Positions 34,972 through 47,688 of a stretch of DNA of 64,000 nt are shown here, in pieces; position 1 is the stretch's first letter, and every line of letters starts with the position of its first letter. The position numbers were made by a program, and so were the translations under genes. The notes under the pieces are model-generated. The model was given only the letters and a program-made list of their open reading frames with translations, did not search any database and was not told where the DNA came from. Source of the stretch: Tulasnella sp. 424 (lineage: Eukaryota > Basidiomycota > Agaricomycetes > Cantharellales > Tulasnellaceae); NCBI GenBank assembly GCA_019633425.1, contig WSUB01000114.1:62001-126000 (forward strand), in the 5' to 3' direction.

Positions 34972-37900
34972 ATGAAAACAGCTTACAGGCAATACCCACT
35001 CCATGCTCAGTTTCACAACCGAAACCTCCGAGCATTCCGCCAGATACTGGAAGCGACGCGGTCGGCTCCGGCTACCGCTCCCACCGACGGCGTAGCGTTC
35101 GGTCGCACTGGGAGTACCGGCAGCGGGCCGCACTCATGGCAAAACTCCTGGGGACAATCTTCCATCCATGCGCACCTTGCAGCAGGAGGAGCCGCCGCCA
35201 TTATCAATGGAAGGGACCCGCACGGCCGTACAATCCTTCACTGCATCTGTAGTTCGACGGATCCGACCGCTCTCCAGTACCTGCAAGCAGCCCTCGCCCA
35301 CCCATACATCGACGTCAACCTGCGGGACTTGGAGTCTGGATGGACGGCACTACACCGAGCGCTCTGGTGCGGTAATTTGTCGGCTGCAATGATGCTGATG
35401 GCTCGAACGGACCTGAAATTGGAGCTGAGGGATAACGAAGGTTACACGGCTTTCGACCTGTACAATTCCACAGTTGAAGGGACAACGCCGCCTCTTAGTG
35501 TCCATGGAGCTGGACCAGCGACTATGAAAGGGCGGGACTTGTTTATGTGGGGCACCAGTCGGTTCGTGGCGTTCTTGGATTTTGCAAAATTGGTGCGCTA
35601 AGGCTGACGAACCCACAGACAGTTGCCCTTCGCCTCTTCAAAAGACGTTCCCAACCGAATCCAACCCGAACGCATCGAATTGGAACTCCCTACGCCGCCT
35701 ACAGGTCCCGAACGCTTGCACCCCATCAAGTTCGGGGATATCGCAATGGGTCGCCTTCACACCGTAGTGGTTACCGACGAAGCATCCGGAAACGTTTGGG
35801 CGATGGGACATGGAACTGGCGGTCGACTTGGAACGGGAGCCTCAAGTCACCTGCAAACGAGCCTCGCACGACTGTCGCACCTCGATGGCCTAAAAGTCAC
35901 ATCCGTCGCAGTCGGTCAAGATCACACCTTGGTCCTCACGGCTGATGGAGACGTGTATTCATGGGGCCTTGGAAGGTTCCATCAGCTCGGGTATCCGGTG
36001 GAAGCTGCCAAGAATTCGGCGGGGCAGGACGAAATGACCCAGACTACGGCGAAGCGAGTCGTACTTCCCGTGAGGGGCGTACGTATTCGCGGAGTTGCAG
36101 CCTCCAAGATCGCGTCGGTTTGCTGGAGCAACAACGAAGTCTTCACGTTCGGAACCAACCGTGGTCAGCTTGGTTATTCAAAAGTCAGCGCCCCGGTTCA
36201 GATTCTACCTCGCCAAGTCACGCCGATCACAACTCCAGTAGCGTCCGCAGCGATATCCGACTCGGCCTTGTGCGTCCTCTTCGTCAACGGAGATGTAGTT
36301 TGTTGGGTGAACGACGTGCACCAGAGGATCAGCTTCAACTTCCAACCGTTCCCCACCGAGATCAAACCGTCGTACAGCCCGTCGGTAGTGGCCAATTCGA
36401 GGTACCGCAGAGTCGAGAAGATCGCGTGCTGTGAAGAGACGTTTGCCATTATCAGCGAGTCTGGGGATGTTCATTCGTGGAATATTAGCGCTCAAGAAAG
36501 TGGGGGGACGGGCCTTCAAACTCGAACGGTGGTGAAGCCGCAGCGGGTTTGGACTGCTAGTCGACAGTTGATGGCTGCCAAGGTTGGTTCCCCATCTTCG
36601 TTTGCAAGGATCCGTGTGTTAACTGCGTGTCTAGGATGTCGCCTTAGGATCGGAAGGAACGCTAATCATATGCACAGAAGCTGGGCACGCCTATGTCCGC
36701 CTCAAATCTACTCAACCCCCGGCTGCACAAGGGGCGCCAACTTCAACCTATAAACCGTTCAAGTGGTCGCGTGTTCCAACGGTCCACCGGGTTGTAAAAG
36801 TCGCTACAAGTCCGACCGGGAGCTTCGCCGTCATGACATCGGATGCCGAACTGCAAGAGATCGAACTCGATGGACGGAGCCTGACCGACGACGTCTCGAG
36901 CCTGCTGGGCTTTACGAGACAGGTGGCAGATAGTGCCAAGGTCGTTACCCCCGATACACTTCGCGATGATACCAGCACCACGGCCATGGGCGAAGATTGG
37001 GGAGAAGAATTACCCTCTTCCATCGAGGGGGATGTGAACGCAATTCGACGGATGTGCGACATCCTGTCGGGAGAGTGGACCGAGACGCGCACGACCCAGC
37101 TATATGCGCGCCCCGCATTAGATCCAATTCGTCGGGAGTTCGCCATATCGAATCGGGGAGGAGATTTGCTCGTGTGCACGAAGGGTTTCTCGTTTCTCGT
37201 CCACGCGTCCGTGCTCGGAGCGAGGTCTGACGTGTTGCGCCGCGTCCTTCAAGATGGGACGTTGGCCTCATATGGCTCCATATCCGTCTCGGTGGATCCT
37301 CAAGCCCCGGTTCCCCGTCTTCAGTTTGCAGGGTGCCATCCTTTAACCCTTCTTCTCGTCGTCCAGTACCTCCACACCGACGATGTCGCGGCAATCTGGG
37401 ATTTCCGAGTCTCAAACCCGACCGAGGCAGCTTGGCGACCACTTGGAGTGAACCCGTTGAGCGTCAAGCAAGAGCTCTTGGCCCTCTCCCAACTCCTCAA
37501 ACTCCCCCGCTTGGCCAAAGCCCTTGAAGGTGTCCTCAAGATGGCAACTCAGCCTCAGCTGGAGGCGGACATGCGGGCGTTGTACCTTCGGGCATGCCAA
37601 CCTACCCCAACACCGCTCAAGTTCCACGAACGCGGAGGGCCAGATCTCGTCCTACACTTGGCGGACGGCATTTCGGTGCAGTGCCATTCCGCCATCCTTC
37701 GTGTTCGATCCACGTTCTTTGCAACCCTGTTCGACGATCCGGATTGGACTTTCGCCCGGCGGACGAACGGTGACGTGATTACGGTAGATTTGAGGCACTT
37801 CGAGTGGAGGTCCATGGAATATGTGTTCCGATATGTCTACTGCGATGAAGGACAGGACATGTTCAGTGATATCGGTGCGCATTATGCTTCTCAACGCATT

Positions 37901-39730
37901 AGGACCAGTTAGTTGACTGATTGGTATGGGGTTGTATAGCCTCGGTCAAATCCTCAAACCAGCTTGTTGACCTCGTGTTTTCAGTGATTGCCGCGGCGGT
38001 ACGTGTATCTCCCAGTCCTCACTTGCTTCGTTAAACTGACCCCGCACAAACCCTACTCAGAATGAACTACTCATCGACAAGTTGATCCTCATCTGCTCAA
38101 AAGTCATCATCCAGCACACCAGCCTCCAGAACGCCTGTTCGCTCTTGCGTAGCGCAAGCCTATACGATGCAGTGCCCTTGATTGAGAGCCTGCAGCTTTA
38201 CATTGCGGTGAATATGGAGTCGATGTTGCAAAGGAATCTGATCGACGACTTGCGGGGCGACGCGCTCCGGGAGCTGTCTTCTTTCGTTCGGGAACAGCAA
38301 ACCAAGAAACAGCCACTTATACGGTCGGGTCAACTTTTGACGGCTTCCATGGAAAAGTGGGGTCACTGGCTAACCCTCCAAGATATTGCGGAGCCATTCA
38401 TCTCCAAACCTCGCAAACTAAGTCCCCCTACGACGCCTGCACATCCAACAGCTCCCTCGACACGAAGCCATTGTTTGTCTCTTGATCCCGCCAAGACATC
38501 ATCAACTCCGAATCCACTGGACGATTCAACCGCAGCCTGCTCAACACTGGGCGACGCAACTTTGGTCGAGGAAGGAGAAGCTCTTTCAGCATTCGAACTG
38601 GCCGAGATGCTGGAACCGCTCAAAGTGGCGTCTCCTTCCAAAAAGCTTCCCGTATCCACCTCCCCTCTCGATATCTTGCCGAGCGTTACGCCTCCGGTTG
38701 ACAGCTCTCCATCACCGGTCTGGAAGGGGAAGGGCGCATCTCGTTCAGTTGAGCGGTTAGTCTTTCTCTTTGTTCTAGCTCAACGTGTTATTAATATTGA
38801 ACCTCATTTCGAATACTCAGTCAAGATTTGAGAACGATAATGGAAAGCCAGAAGGCCATGGAGGACGCGTCCCCGACTCCGAACAAGCGTATCGTCGGGT
38901 TCCAAGTTCCCGGCACGTCCGCGTCGCCGGATTCTCCGAAATGGATGCCCAAGCTTTCCCTTCGGGAACGTCGCAGGTCGCAACAGAGCCTGCAACTGAC
39001 GCCTGCAGCGGACACCGCTCCTTCAGCCAGCTCTCCCTGGAAGGCAGTTCCTAAGACAGCAGTCTCTATTGCCGAAAGCAATCTCGAAGCGCGAGCTGCC
39101 GCTTCTTTAGCTCCGGGGTCTCCGCCAGCTGGTCCATCTGCTTCGTCACCGTCCGGGCTGGCTCGAGCCATACAAGCGTACACCGCCTCTGTGCCAGGTT
39201 CAGAAGGCTCACCGGCAAAGGAGAAGCCGGGAACTCCAGGCATGGGCCCCATCATCAATCCGGTCCGACTATCATCGTACGGCGGGATTTCCGTCACAAC
39301 TAAGAAGAGCGGCGACGCATGGACACAGGCCCACCCCGGTCAACAGCGAGGCAAAGCAGCACTGAAGCAACGCGCTTCGGATCCTGTAGTGCCATCTGAC
39401 GTCTTTACGGAAAGCAAGAAGAGTCTCCGCGACATTCAAGAAGATGAACGCGTGGCTGCCGACTTTGAGCGGTGGTGGGCTCAAGAGGAAGCGCGGTTAA
39501 AGGCAGAGGAGGAAGCGACGCTTGCCACTATTGCTGCCATTACCGCGGCAGAGGCCGAATCTAACCCTAAAAGAGGAAGACCACGTCCCAAAAGGAAATC
39601 TGGCCAAACCCGGAAAGGAGCGAAGGATCCGGCTAGAGAGCAACTCAGTCCCAAACCTCTTACCTCCAGCATCCCAGTCCCAACCCCCCGTGGCGACGTC
39701 CCCGGGACACGCCAGGCTCGCCGAAAATAG
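34972..39730 (+). CDS. IBTK-like protein: ankyrin, RCC1 and double BTB domains
   Basis: Six exons, 34972-35561, 35619-36582, 36635-37907, 37985-37998, 38061-38755 and 38821-39730, encode 1,481 aa. The order is ankyrin repeats (about 85-170, GRTILHC, SGWTALHRALWCGN), RCC1 beta-propeller repeats (about 190-500, e.g. SVAVGQDHTLVLTADGDVYSWG), BTB1 (about 690-800), BTB2 (about 853-930), a BACK-like helical part and a C-terminal SLRDIQEDE...FERWWAQEEARLK motif. This is the architecture of animal IBTK, a CUL3 ubiquitin-ligase adaptor, so a CUL3 substrate-receptor role is likely by homology. Intron 1 is 57 nt and contains in-frame stops, so it is needed. Exon 4 is a 14-nt micro-exon. The 3' half recurs as pseudogenes at 49670 and 61680. 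Confidence 0.92.
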
Positions 39731-39977
39731 ACATTACTCTCTCTCTTCAAATTATTTTGGCTATATGTATCGCGTATCAAATTTCCGTTCTAATGGTAAT
39801 CGTCGAATTCCTGTTTGCTGCCGTGCCTAGTGGCGTGTGACTATAAAATGCGTCACCCACACGGCCTCCTGTTTAGCCTGTTTAGACTACCAGCCCCCAT
39901 TCCCTCACCCTCATCGCTCGCCAGCAACCGTCCTTTCGACCGAACCTCACTGCAGCAAGCTAGCTTACCCTCTAGAC

Positions 39978-41355
39978 ATGATTCACTTCACTTCTTGGAA
40001 CCGATCCTCTCGTCGAGAGGAGAGCAAACCCTCGTCCCCCAATATCTTGAAGGGGACTTTCAGTCTATTCAAAGGCCTCACTTTCCATCGTCGAATTAAG
40101 CAGAATAATGAAGTTTTGACATCTGGAAAAGCCAAGAATCCACGTATTGTGAGCGCTACGGGACATTTCGAATCTGACGGAACCGCCAGCTCACCACTGT
40201 ATATTATAATCAGCCCAATAAACCCAAAACAAAACTATTCTCATTATTTTCACGAAGCCCGGTGGGTTCATCTGTCCGTATGCTCGCAAGCAAGTGAAAC
40301 CGACATTGTTTACTTACGAAACGTCTAGAGCAATCCTCCACCTGTGCCACCAAAGGGTTTAAAATCGAGCTCGGTACGCGTCGCTTGAGATTGGATGCGT
40401 CCGTTTTACTGACTATCGACCCCTCTTCTCTACCGCTTCCAGCGGCCCTTCTCATCAAGGAATGAGGTGGCCGAATATATCTCCATCAGCGGTGCTGGGG
40501 AGCAGGGTCCCATGGCCAAAGAGCTTCCGCCTCAGGATGAAGATACACCCAGACTCGAGACCGGGCCCAGCGTTACATCATTCGTAGCCTTGAGGAGTAG
40601 ATGGTCATGCAGCACGGGTTTCGACAGCGAGGAGGAAGCGTCCGGAAGCCCTCAACCTGTCGCGGCGAACCAGGGTGACGAGGAGCCAGCGTCGTCGAGG
40701 TTCGGCATTCCCGGGCATGCGGGGGTGGAGGCAATTGAAGCCCATCGGTCTATTTCACATAGGCCTAACAACTCCATCGCGACCTCAGTCGAGTCGGACC
40801 GCACCGTCCGCCCTCGCTACCCCATGAACCCTGCCGTTGAACCTCAACCTTTTCGACGCGTTAGTCCTCGTCCGCAGCGAGCACTCCCACCTCCACCATC
40901 CTCCAAACATAAGGAAGTCGAGAGAAAGGAGTGCCGGATGGTTCAGTCGAGCTCTCCAAATCGAAGTGGCAGTAACGCGGAACCAGCCGAGGGACCGGCT
41001 ACACAGTACGCATACTACCTGAATATCTTGCAGTCTGTCTGGTCACCTGACTGTGAATTCTTACTCCCGATTCCAGTACCAACTTTCGTTATTCCGCCCA
41101 CTACCGTGCCCCTGGAGTCGTGGTGGACATCTCGTCCGGTCGGCCTTTTAACGTGGCAGAGACCGAGGGGCAACTCCGATTCTATGCTACGGTGAGTTCT
41201 CGACACCTTTACCGTGCGACCGCTATGAGTGCACGTGCATACGGATAGTAAGCTCTGTAACCAAGTCCCTTCGTCTAGGAAATTTCGCTAACGGGTTCTC
41301 CCACCAGCGTCGTCGGACCCGACCACGTACTGCGCCGCGCCCCCGTCTCGAATAG
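39978..41355 (+). CDS. Intrinsically disordered protein family, copy 3 (internally shortened)
   Basis: Exons 39978-40148, 40329-40373, 40443-41005, 41077-41191 and 41308-41355 give 313 aa with the same phases as copy 2. Exon 1 reads HFTSWNRSSRREE, and exon 2 is SNPPPVPPKGLKSSS. Exon 3 is about 500 nt shorter than in copy 2, because the part between the start and the GEQGP block is missing without loss of frame. The signature GPSVTSFVALRSR with SEEEASGS is kept, as is exon 4 PGVVVDISSGRPFNVAETEG. Exon 5 meets an early stop. It probably makes a shorter protein. It sits about 250 bp after the IBTK-like gene on the same strand. Confidence 0.55.
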
Positions 41356-41419
41356 CACAGGCGCGTCAAACGCCTAAGACTCGGCGAGGTACTTTCACGT
41401 CTTCTAGGGCTTGAATGTT

Positions 41420-42160
41420 TGGCGATAGCTGAATCGTCTCGTTCCTCTCATAGCGCATCCCCCGCGTCAGCCATAATTGCATTCCTTATTCCCACCAGTC
41501 ACCACTGCATTATCAGCTCTTATTTTTATTCCATCAGATCAACCGCTTTCGCACATTTAAGCTTTCTCTCAGCATACAAGCCGAACCATTCGCTGTGCTC
41601 GGCGCTTTCCCTTTCCTGTTCATTCTTCTTTGATGCTCGCTTCCTCTCGCTGCACGTCTGTATATCACCGTCTCGTTTGTAACGTCTCCGTTCGCTTGGT
41701 TACTATTTCCATACGTTCGGTCTCGTTTCATTTCCCCATATATTTATTGTGGACTCTTTCTCGGTTTGGGATGCCTTAGCCGACTGCGGTATCGCGGTCG
41801 CTGAAGTATGCACCCTCTTTCCTCTCGCTGTCTCTCGTACGTGTCCTGGCTGTTCTCGCTCTGTATTGGATGTTCCTCATAGACTGGATGCTTTCATAAT
41901 TTATCCTTGTATCGCTGAGCCCGTACATCTTTGCGAACCACCACTCACGAGTTGGGCCCTGACATAAATAGCGCCTGAGTACGTGGTGCGCATTTCTTGG
42001 CATGCGGAAGACCATGGTGGCTGCTGGCAGCAATGCAATCAACGAGCTCCAATCGAGAGACCACTATTCACGTGCAAGCTAGTAGATCATCAATCGGTGT
42101 CTTAGTCATTGGTACTTTGTATGGTATGAGATTTGCAAGACCCACTGGCTATTTATGCAC
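41420..42160. repeat. Dispersed segment, copy 3 (inverted), distal part
   Basis: The reverse complement of 41480-41920 follows 22350-22800 and 28660-29100. The end, 41780-42160, is nearly identical to 63640-64000. The full inverted copy begins near 39780. Confidence 0.7.
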
Positions 42161-42530
42161 CGATGCGGGATATTGCATATTACAAAAGCGGTAGAGGAGG
42201 TAAAATACCAATGAAAGTAAATTTGTTTCTCACTAACTAACGCATCAAAATATCCTGCCCAGAGGTTACACTTCCAAACTTAATTTTCACACCACATTGC
42301 CAGCTATCCATGTCTTTTGGAGGCTTCTTAACTTAGTTGATATGCTGAGGCAGGTACGTGCCGTCGTATGCTTGTTCCTTCAATTATGATGGCGAGAATC
42401 CAGTAGGTACGCCAATAGAATATGCTTGAAATTGATGTACGTATATAGAAGTACATTCAAATCCAAGAGCATTCCCGATGAGGATGGGTGACTGGAAAAT
42501 ACTCAACCGACCATTTGAGCTTTAAATGGC

Positions 42531-43253
42531 TTAATTGCAGAAGAAAGCAGCGTAGCATTGAATTGCACGGTCACTCCCATCAGGAACGGGAGGAGTCCAA
42601 TCGAAGAGCTGACGGTCGGTGTCCTATCACAGGTAGATTCAGTTAGAGATGATCATTCGAACAGTTCTAAATCAATCCATACCCTGTAACAGTTGAACGT
42701 CTTCCCATCGGAGCTGCGAGTAGCTGTTCCAACGTAGCTTCCGGCGAGTGGCGACCAAGCCCAGGTCGCCAAGTTTGTGCTCACGGAGACCCCGGAGTCG
42801 GGGAAGTAGATCGATTGTGGTTGGGTCCAGTCGAGGGCGGTCCCCACTAGATTGGTTGGAAAAGAAACCGTTTAACATACAGGTATTGCACGTGTCTACC
42901 AGGGACAAGCTCACCCCCACTGGACCAGTTCCTATACTCGTTGGAAAGGGAGTCGGGACGCTGTCGTGGTGAATTGGAGTGTCAATTCTCCGGATCGACG
43001 TTGACGGTGTGCATAGACTAACATCATTTCCACTCTGGGAGTTATCCTGGTTCGCGTACCATGCTATGTACGATGCAGGATAGTATCCCGAACTGTTGAC
43101 TCGTTTGCAGTTGGCAATATAGTTCACTTCATTGCCACGCTTGGCGGGAGGGGGCGCTTGCTCATTGCGTGGCGCAGCGCCGGGAACCGCAGCGGCAGCG
43201 ATAAAGGAAGGTAGTAAAACAAGCGAGGTCAGGGAGAGTGTGGAGAGCTTCAT
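42531..43253 (-). CDS. Small secreted protein of unknown function
   Basis: The first exon starts at 43253 with a clear signal peptide (MKLSTLSLTSLVLLPSFIAAAAVPG) and contains NYIANCKRVNSSGYYPASYIAWY. Later exons, about 42845-42683 and 42623-42531, read DWTQPQSIYFPDSGVSV, SSDGKTFNCYR and DTDRQLFDWTPPVPDGSD, ending CYAAFFCN. The spread of cysteines fits an extracellular disulfide-bonded protein of roughly 195 aa. The splice between exons 1 and 2 is unresolved: the best donor (GGGGTGAGC near 42915) and the only good acceptor (ATCTAG) do not keep the frame, so either a weaker donor is used or there is a frameshift. A fragment of a paralogue lies at 58610-58790. Confidence 0.6.
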
Positions 43254-44839
43254 GTTGAGAGAGGAATTCGGAGTGAAGGACCGTGGATAGGCGAGTGGAA
43301 TACAGCTGCCTTTATTGAACAGATCGCAAACTAGAGATGGCTCATTTATACGGACGAATCGTCTTGGCATGAGAATCAGCGAGGGACAAGATCATAGGTA
43401 AGTGACTGCGGCTTCGGTCTGGCTTGGTCGTTCTCGGAGTTATAGAGACAGTGGCCTGCTCCCGACAGCCAATCATAGTCGTGGTTCTATGCCGCTATAC
43501 GTCAATGGAAGGCTTGAACGGGCTGTATGCCGTTCTCGTCGAGGTCGTATTCGCATATGGGCATTGATCTTCTTCCCACATTTGCGATATTGAATACAGG
43601 CCGACGGCAGGCGGAAGACCTCTGGGAGGGTCCACATGAGAAACACGTCCATTGGTGTTAAAAAGCTCGAGAAAGCGCGGATAATCAGATCCTGGGGCTG
43701 AGGGAGTTGACGCCGCGCCGAATGTTAGGATCCCAGTGCCTCCCTCAAACAGCAGACATCTTGGGAGAGGACCAGAATTGGGATCTCCGCTTTTCGGGTG
43801 TGACGCGCCGTTGTTGTCTCTTATGTCCGAGTCATCACGTGGACACGAACTGCTCGGGCTCAATGCCGTCTCGCAAACCGGACTCTCCCAAGTTAAAGAA
43901 AGCATTTGAAGATCCATTCTTCATCCTCTCTCCTGACATAACGAGGCCGGTGTTCCACGTGGGAATCCCGGTTTGTGCTTGCCGCTGCCGAAATCCCAAT
44001 CTACGACGACGACTGACAGATCAACAGGAGCGGACATGAAAGCAACAGAGATATCCGAGATGAGGGCATCACTGGCAAAAGAAACGTGGCCAAAACCTAA
44101 AGTCGTGGTTGTGCGACAGAGCGGGGCTTATCTCGCAACTCACCCTTGCTGCTCTTGCCACTTGCTTGTACATAGGCCTCCTCGACGTCTCTCTCAACCA
44201 CACATCACCTAACCCAGGGAATCTTCATGCATGCCATCCACCTCTTCCGCCAAGACCTAGTGACTGATCCAACACTGCTACCAAGGAACTTGAAAGGGTG
44301 TCAACGCTCGATCGATCAGATATGTGTGTTGAATGGCATGTGAATGGCATGGCCCTCGAGGGGCACAGACGGAAACGTTGCAATTGTAGCTAGGTCGGGG
44401 TTCCTGGTTCCTCAACAGACAGAGCCAGGACAGAGGGATCTAAAGCAGTCCGTTAATAGCATTCACGTTACGGCATAATCGATTTGGATTGTGTTGTGGT
44501 TGCGCACTGCACCTTCCCTAATCTTGTGGCGCGACCATACCTCAACTTCATCGCACCGACCTACAAGGAATATTCTGAAGAGTCTGAAGACTCCCAGCTA
44601 CAGCACCAATTCGACGTGTCCAATTTTACTAGCCTTGCGAAGAAGGGCAGGTCGAGATGCAAGCTCTCCCGGGTGGGGAAGACTCCTCCGTCCTTTTATT
44701 CCCCTCCCGCGCGCGATCCTCTACTCACTCCCTCGTCAACGCTCTATCAGCTCCCCCCCTCACTCCAACTCTCGACGAGGCCCAACTGAGAACGACGATT
44801 CTTATTGACATCTAGTATCTTTCTCACCTGAAACATCCC
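43254..44839. other. Intergenic part of tandem unit 1
   Basis: A 140-codon open frame on the minus strand (43495-43917) has no recognisable family. The stretch 43830-43925 matches 55192-55300, and 44386-44839 matches 55310-55767, so most of this region belongs to the tandem unit. The second of these is the promoter-proximal region of the kinase-TPR genes. Confidence 0.45.
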
Positions 44840-47225
44840 ATGCCAAAAGACGACAATCACGATGCCGGACCTGCCGCGCTGGCTGGCTCACCGTCCGATT
44901 CGGATCACGATACCTCCTCTGGTGCATTCCCGCCGAGCGCTAAGCTAGTACGCCTTTCCTGAGCGTCAAGGACAATTTCAATGGCTCACCCAAACTACTT
45001 TTCCTCATAGAGGGCTAAACTCAGCAAGCTTGCGGATCGGCGACTTGAGCTCTCCTCTATCGAATTCGTCCACGGCGCACCCGAGTTCCATGGAGGTTTT
45101 GCGACGGTTTCACGGGCCTTTTTGGTCTCTCCCCTCAGCGGTCAAGACGGAGCGAGCCAATCAAATCTGACAAAAAGGGAGGCTCTCGACTCACCCGGTC
45201 CTGCAGGAGAAGCTTCTCGGCAGCGAAAGGTCGGTGCTACCTGCCTTCCTGGCCATTGACAGTGACGATGAGCGGCTCATCAACTCAACCTTACAGGATG
45301 TAGCAGTGAAGAAAATGAACGTGTCAGATGACTCAGCGCGGGTATTAGGCGTAAGAAGACTCCGATAAATCTCGTGGTGGTTTCGGCGCTAAGGTCTTTC
45401 GGTTCAGTTGGCCCTCAGGGAAGCCGAATTCCTGGTCGGGCTTTCTCACGAAAACGTCATCAAAATAGAAGGATTCGTCGAGGACTTGTCCAAGGAAGTC
45501 GTCTGGCTGGTCTTTCCCTGGGCGGAGAACGGAAACTTGAAGAACTTTATCGCGTCAGCAGAATGGGAGATCCCCGAACGAATCTGGCTGGTACGGTCAA
45601 ACAGATTTTCTTCGACTCGCCTCTGATACTTTGCATTCCAGATTGATGACGTGGCTAGAGGAGTCGAACACCTCCATAGCCGACAACCTCCAATACGCCA
45701 CGGCGACCTCAAATCTGTAAGTTTTGAGAGCATCATATCGAGCCACTGGCAAACATAACACTTACTTTTCAGATAAACATATTAGTCAACTCTGAGTACC
45801 GCGCAGTAATTACAGACTTCGGATCCGCTCGCCGCCAAACAACCGAGGATCTCGCCGAGCCTGAGGGAACAAGTCACGCTGAAACCAAACCGCCACCAGC
45901 CCTATCGCTTGAACCAGCGTTCTGCGGTGAGAACAAGACCATGACCTTAACACTGAAGGGTGATCATTTCACTCTGCGTTGGGCTGCTCCGGAGCTGTTG
46001 TACAAAAAGAAAGCCACCCTTGCGAGCGATATCTGGGCATTGGGATGCGTAGTGTATGAGGTAAAGTTCAGGTCCAATCTTCTTATCGCGATCGAGTCTT
46101 AAACATGAGCTCCGGAATAGGTGATGACGAACTCGATTCCGTTTCACGATGTCGAGGTGGACAACGCCGTCATAATACGGGTCGTTACGGGAAATCTTCC
46201 CTCCATCACAGATGACGCACGCATGGCCTTAATTAAGGCACTGTGCTCCCTCGCACTTGCGTGCTGGAGCGAGGACCCCCGGAAGCGACCGACTGCTGAG
46301 GATTGCCGAAAGTCAATCGAGTGGCTGGTGAGTGATGCTAATATGGGGTTAATTGCAGGCAATTGACAAAAGTTTGATATAGCCTATGATTCGGCCAAAC
46401 CCGATATGTACCGCAGATGCATCAGCTTCTAGAGCTCGCTCTCCAGCGCTTCTGGTGCAACTGGGAGCTATGTACCAGGGGCAGGGTGACTACGTCAACG
46501 CGTCGGACTTCTTCACCAAGGCTCTGGGTATCTACAAAGAGATCGGCGACAGCAAAGGAAAGGCCACGGCGCTGTTTAACCTGGCAGACCTGCACCGGTT
46601 TCGCGGCGATTACGGCCAGGCCCTGACATTCTACTCCGAAGCCCTCCAAATCCGCACCGACATCGGCGACAGGCAAGGGAGAGCCAACGCTCTTTTGGGT
46701 CTCGCTGAGATTCATCGACTTCGAAAAGAATATAGCCAGGCCATCACGTTCTACACCGAGGCCCTCCAAATCTACACCGACATCGGGAACAGGCAAGGGA
46801 GAGCCAACGCTCTTTGGGGTCTCGCTGACATGCATCGGCTTCGAAACGAGTACAACCAGGCCGTCGCATTCTACACCGAGGCCCTCCAAATCCAAACCGA
46901 CATGGGCGACAGGCTAGGGAGAGTCGACGCTCTGGCGGGTCTCGCTGAGGTGCATCGGCTTCGAAAGGAGTACAGCCAAGCCATCACATTCCACTCCAAG
47001 GCCCTAGACATCTGCACCGACATCGGTAGCAAACACGGGAGAGCTCTGTCTTTGTCGGGCCTTGGTGACGTGCACCGCGATCAGGGCAATTACAGTGAAG
47101 CAATTGGCCCTTATACAGAAGCCGCAGAAGTCTTCGAGCAAATCGGAAATACTGAGTGGGCTGCTTACAATTCGAATCAAGCTGCTGAAGTCCGTCGACT
47201 ATCCACGCGAGAAGAATCTACGTGA
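44840..47225 (+). CDS. Protein kinase-TPR fusion protein, copy 2
   Basis: Eight exons, 44840-44947, 45011-45229, 45297-45350, 45408-45590, 45642-45716, 45773-46060, 46121-46327 and 46383-47225, give 658 aa, all phase 0. Kinase residues are Lys114 in VAVKK, Glu in ALREAEF, HGDLKS (Asp210), NIL, TDFGSA (Asp228), RWAAPELL and RKRPTAEDC. Six 40-residue TPR units follow (about 402-645), all with the pattern LAxxHRLRxEYxQAxxFYxEALQIxTDIGxRxGRANAL. The 120-bp repeats are nearly identical at DNA level. The N-terminus is an acidic, Asp/Ser-rich leader. Unit 1 of the tandem array; the gene is unbroken although its WSC and IBTK neighbours are decayed. Confidence 0.88.
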
Positions 47226-47688
47226 TTAATCGTCGGGGCATTCGAGAATCGATATTTGATTTGGGACGGAAGCCCAAGTCACGCACACGATGGACAAATT
47301 TCGTTACCGTATGGTCTATTGGCCAATAACTCACTCCCTGTCTCCATCATCCTTTATTGCACGCTTCGATGGAATTATTCCGCCATCTTCTCATTGCCAT
47401 GTCGAGAACGCTATATATGTCCTAGTCGTTTGATATAATGAAACAATGAATTCTGAAGAACGTATAGAGAGAGTCTGATCCGTCAGCTCCAGTCCCCCTT
47501 ATACCTTCTGCAACAACCGCAGCAAAGATGGACAGAAACCGGCATCCCCGATACGATACTGGTGCCATTCTTGTTAAACAACTCTATATTGTAGCTTGAC
47601 AAAGTGTAGACACAGGGCAAGGAACATCCAATGAGGGGAGACGGGTAAGACTCGGTTGCATGAGTCGAGGAAGCATCCGACTTTCTGC
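47226..47688. other. 3' flank of kinase-TPR copy 2
   Basis: The stretch 47226-47630 is closely similar to 58156-58570 after copy 3. It holds no separate gene. Confidence 0.5.

Noticed and set aside
36833..37912. Separate BTB gene starting at 36833
   Set aside because: The frame continues upstream to a splice acceptor at 36634 and joins the RCC1 exon; it is an internal exon of the IBTK-like gene.
40467..41195. Intronless 242-aa gene at 40467
   Set aside because: It is exon 3 of the disordered-protein gene read through its 3' intron; the phases with exons 2 and 4 fit better.
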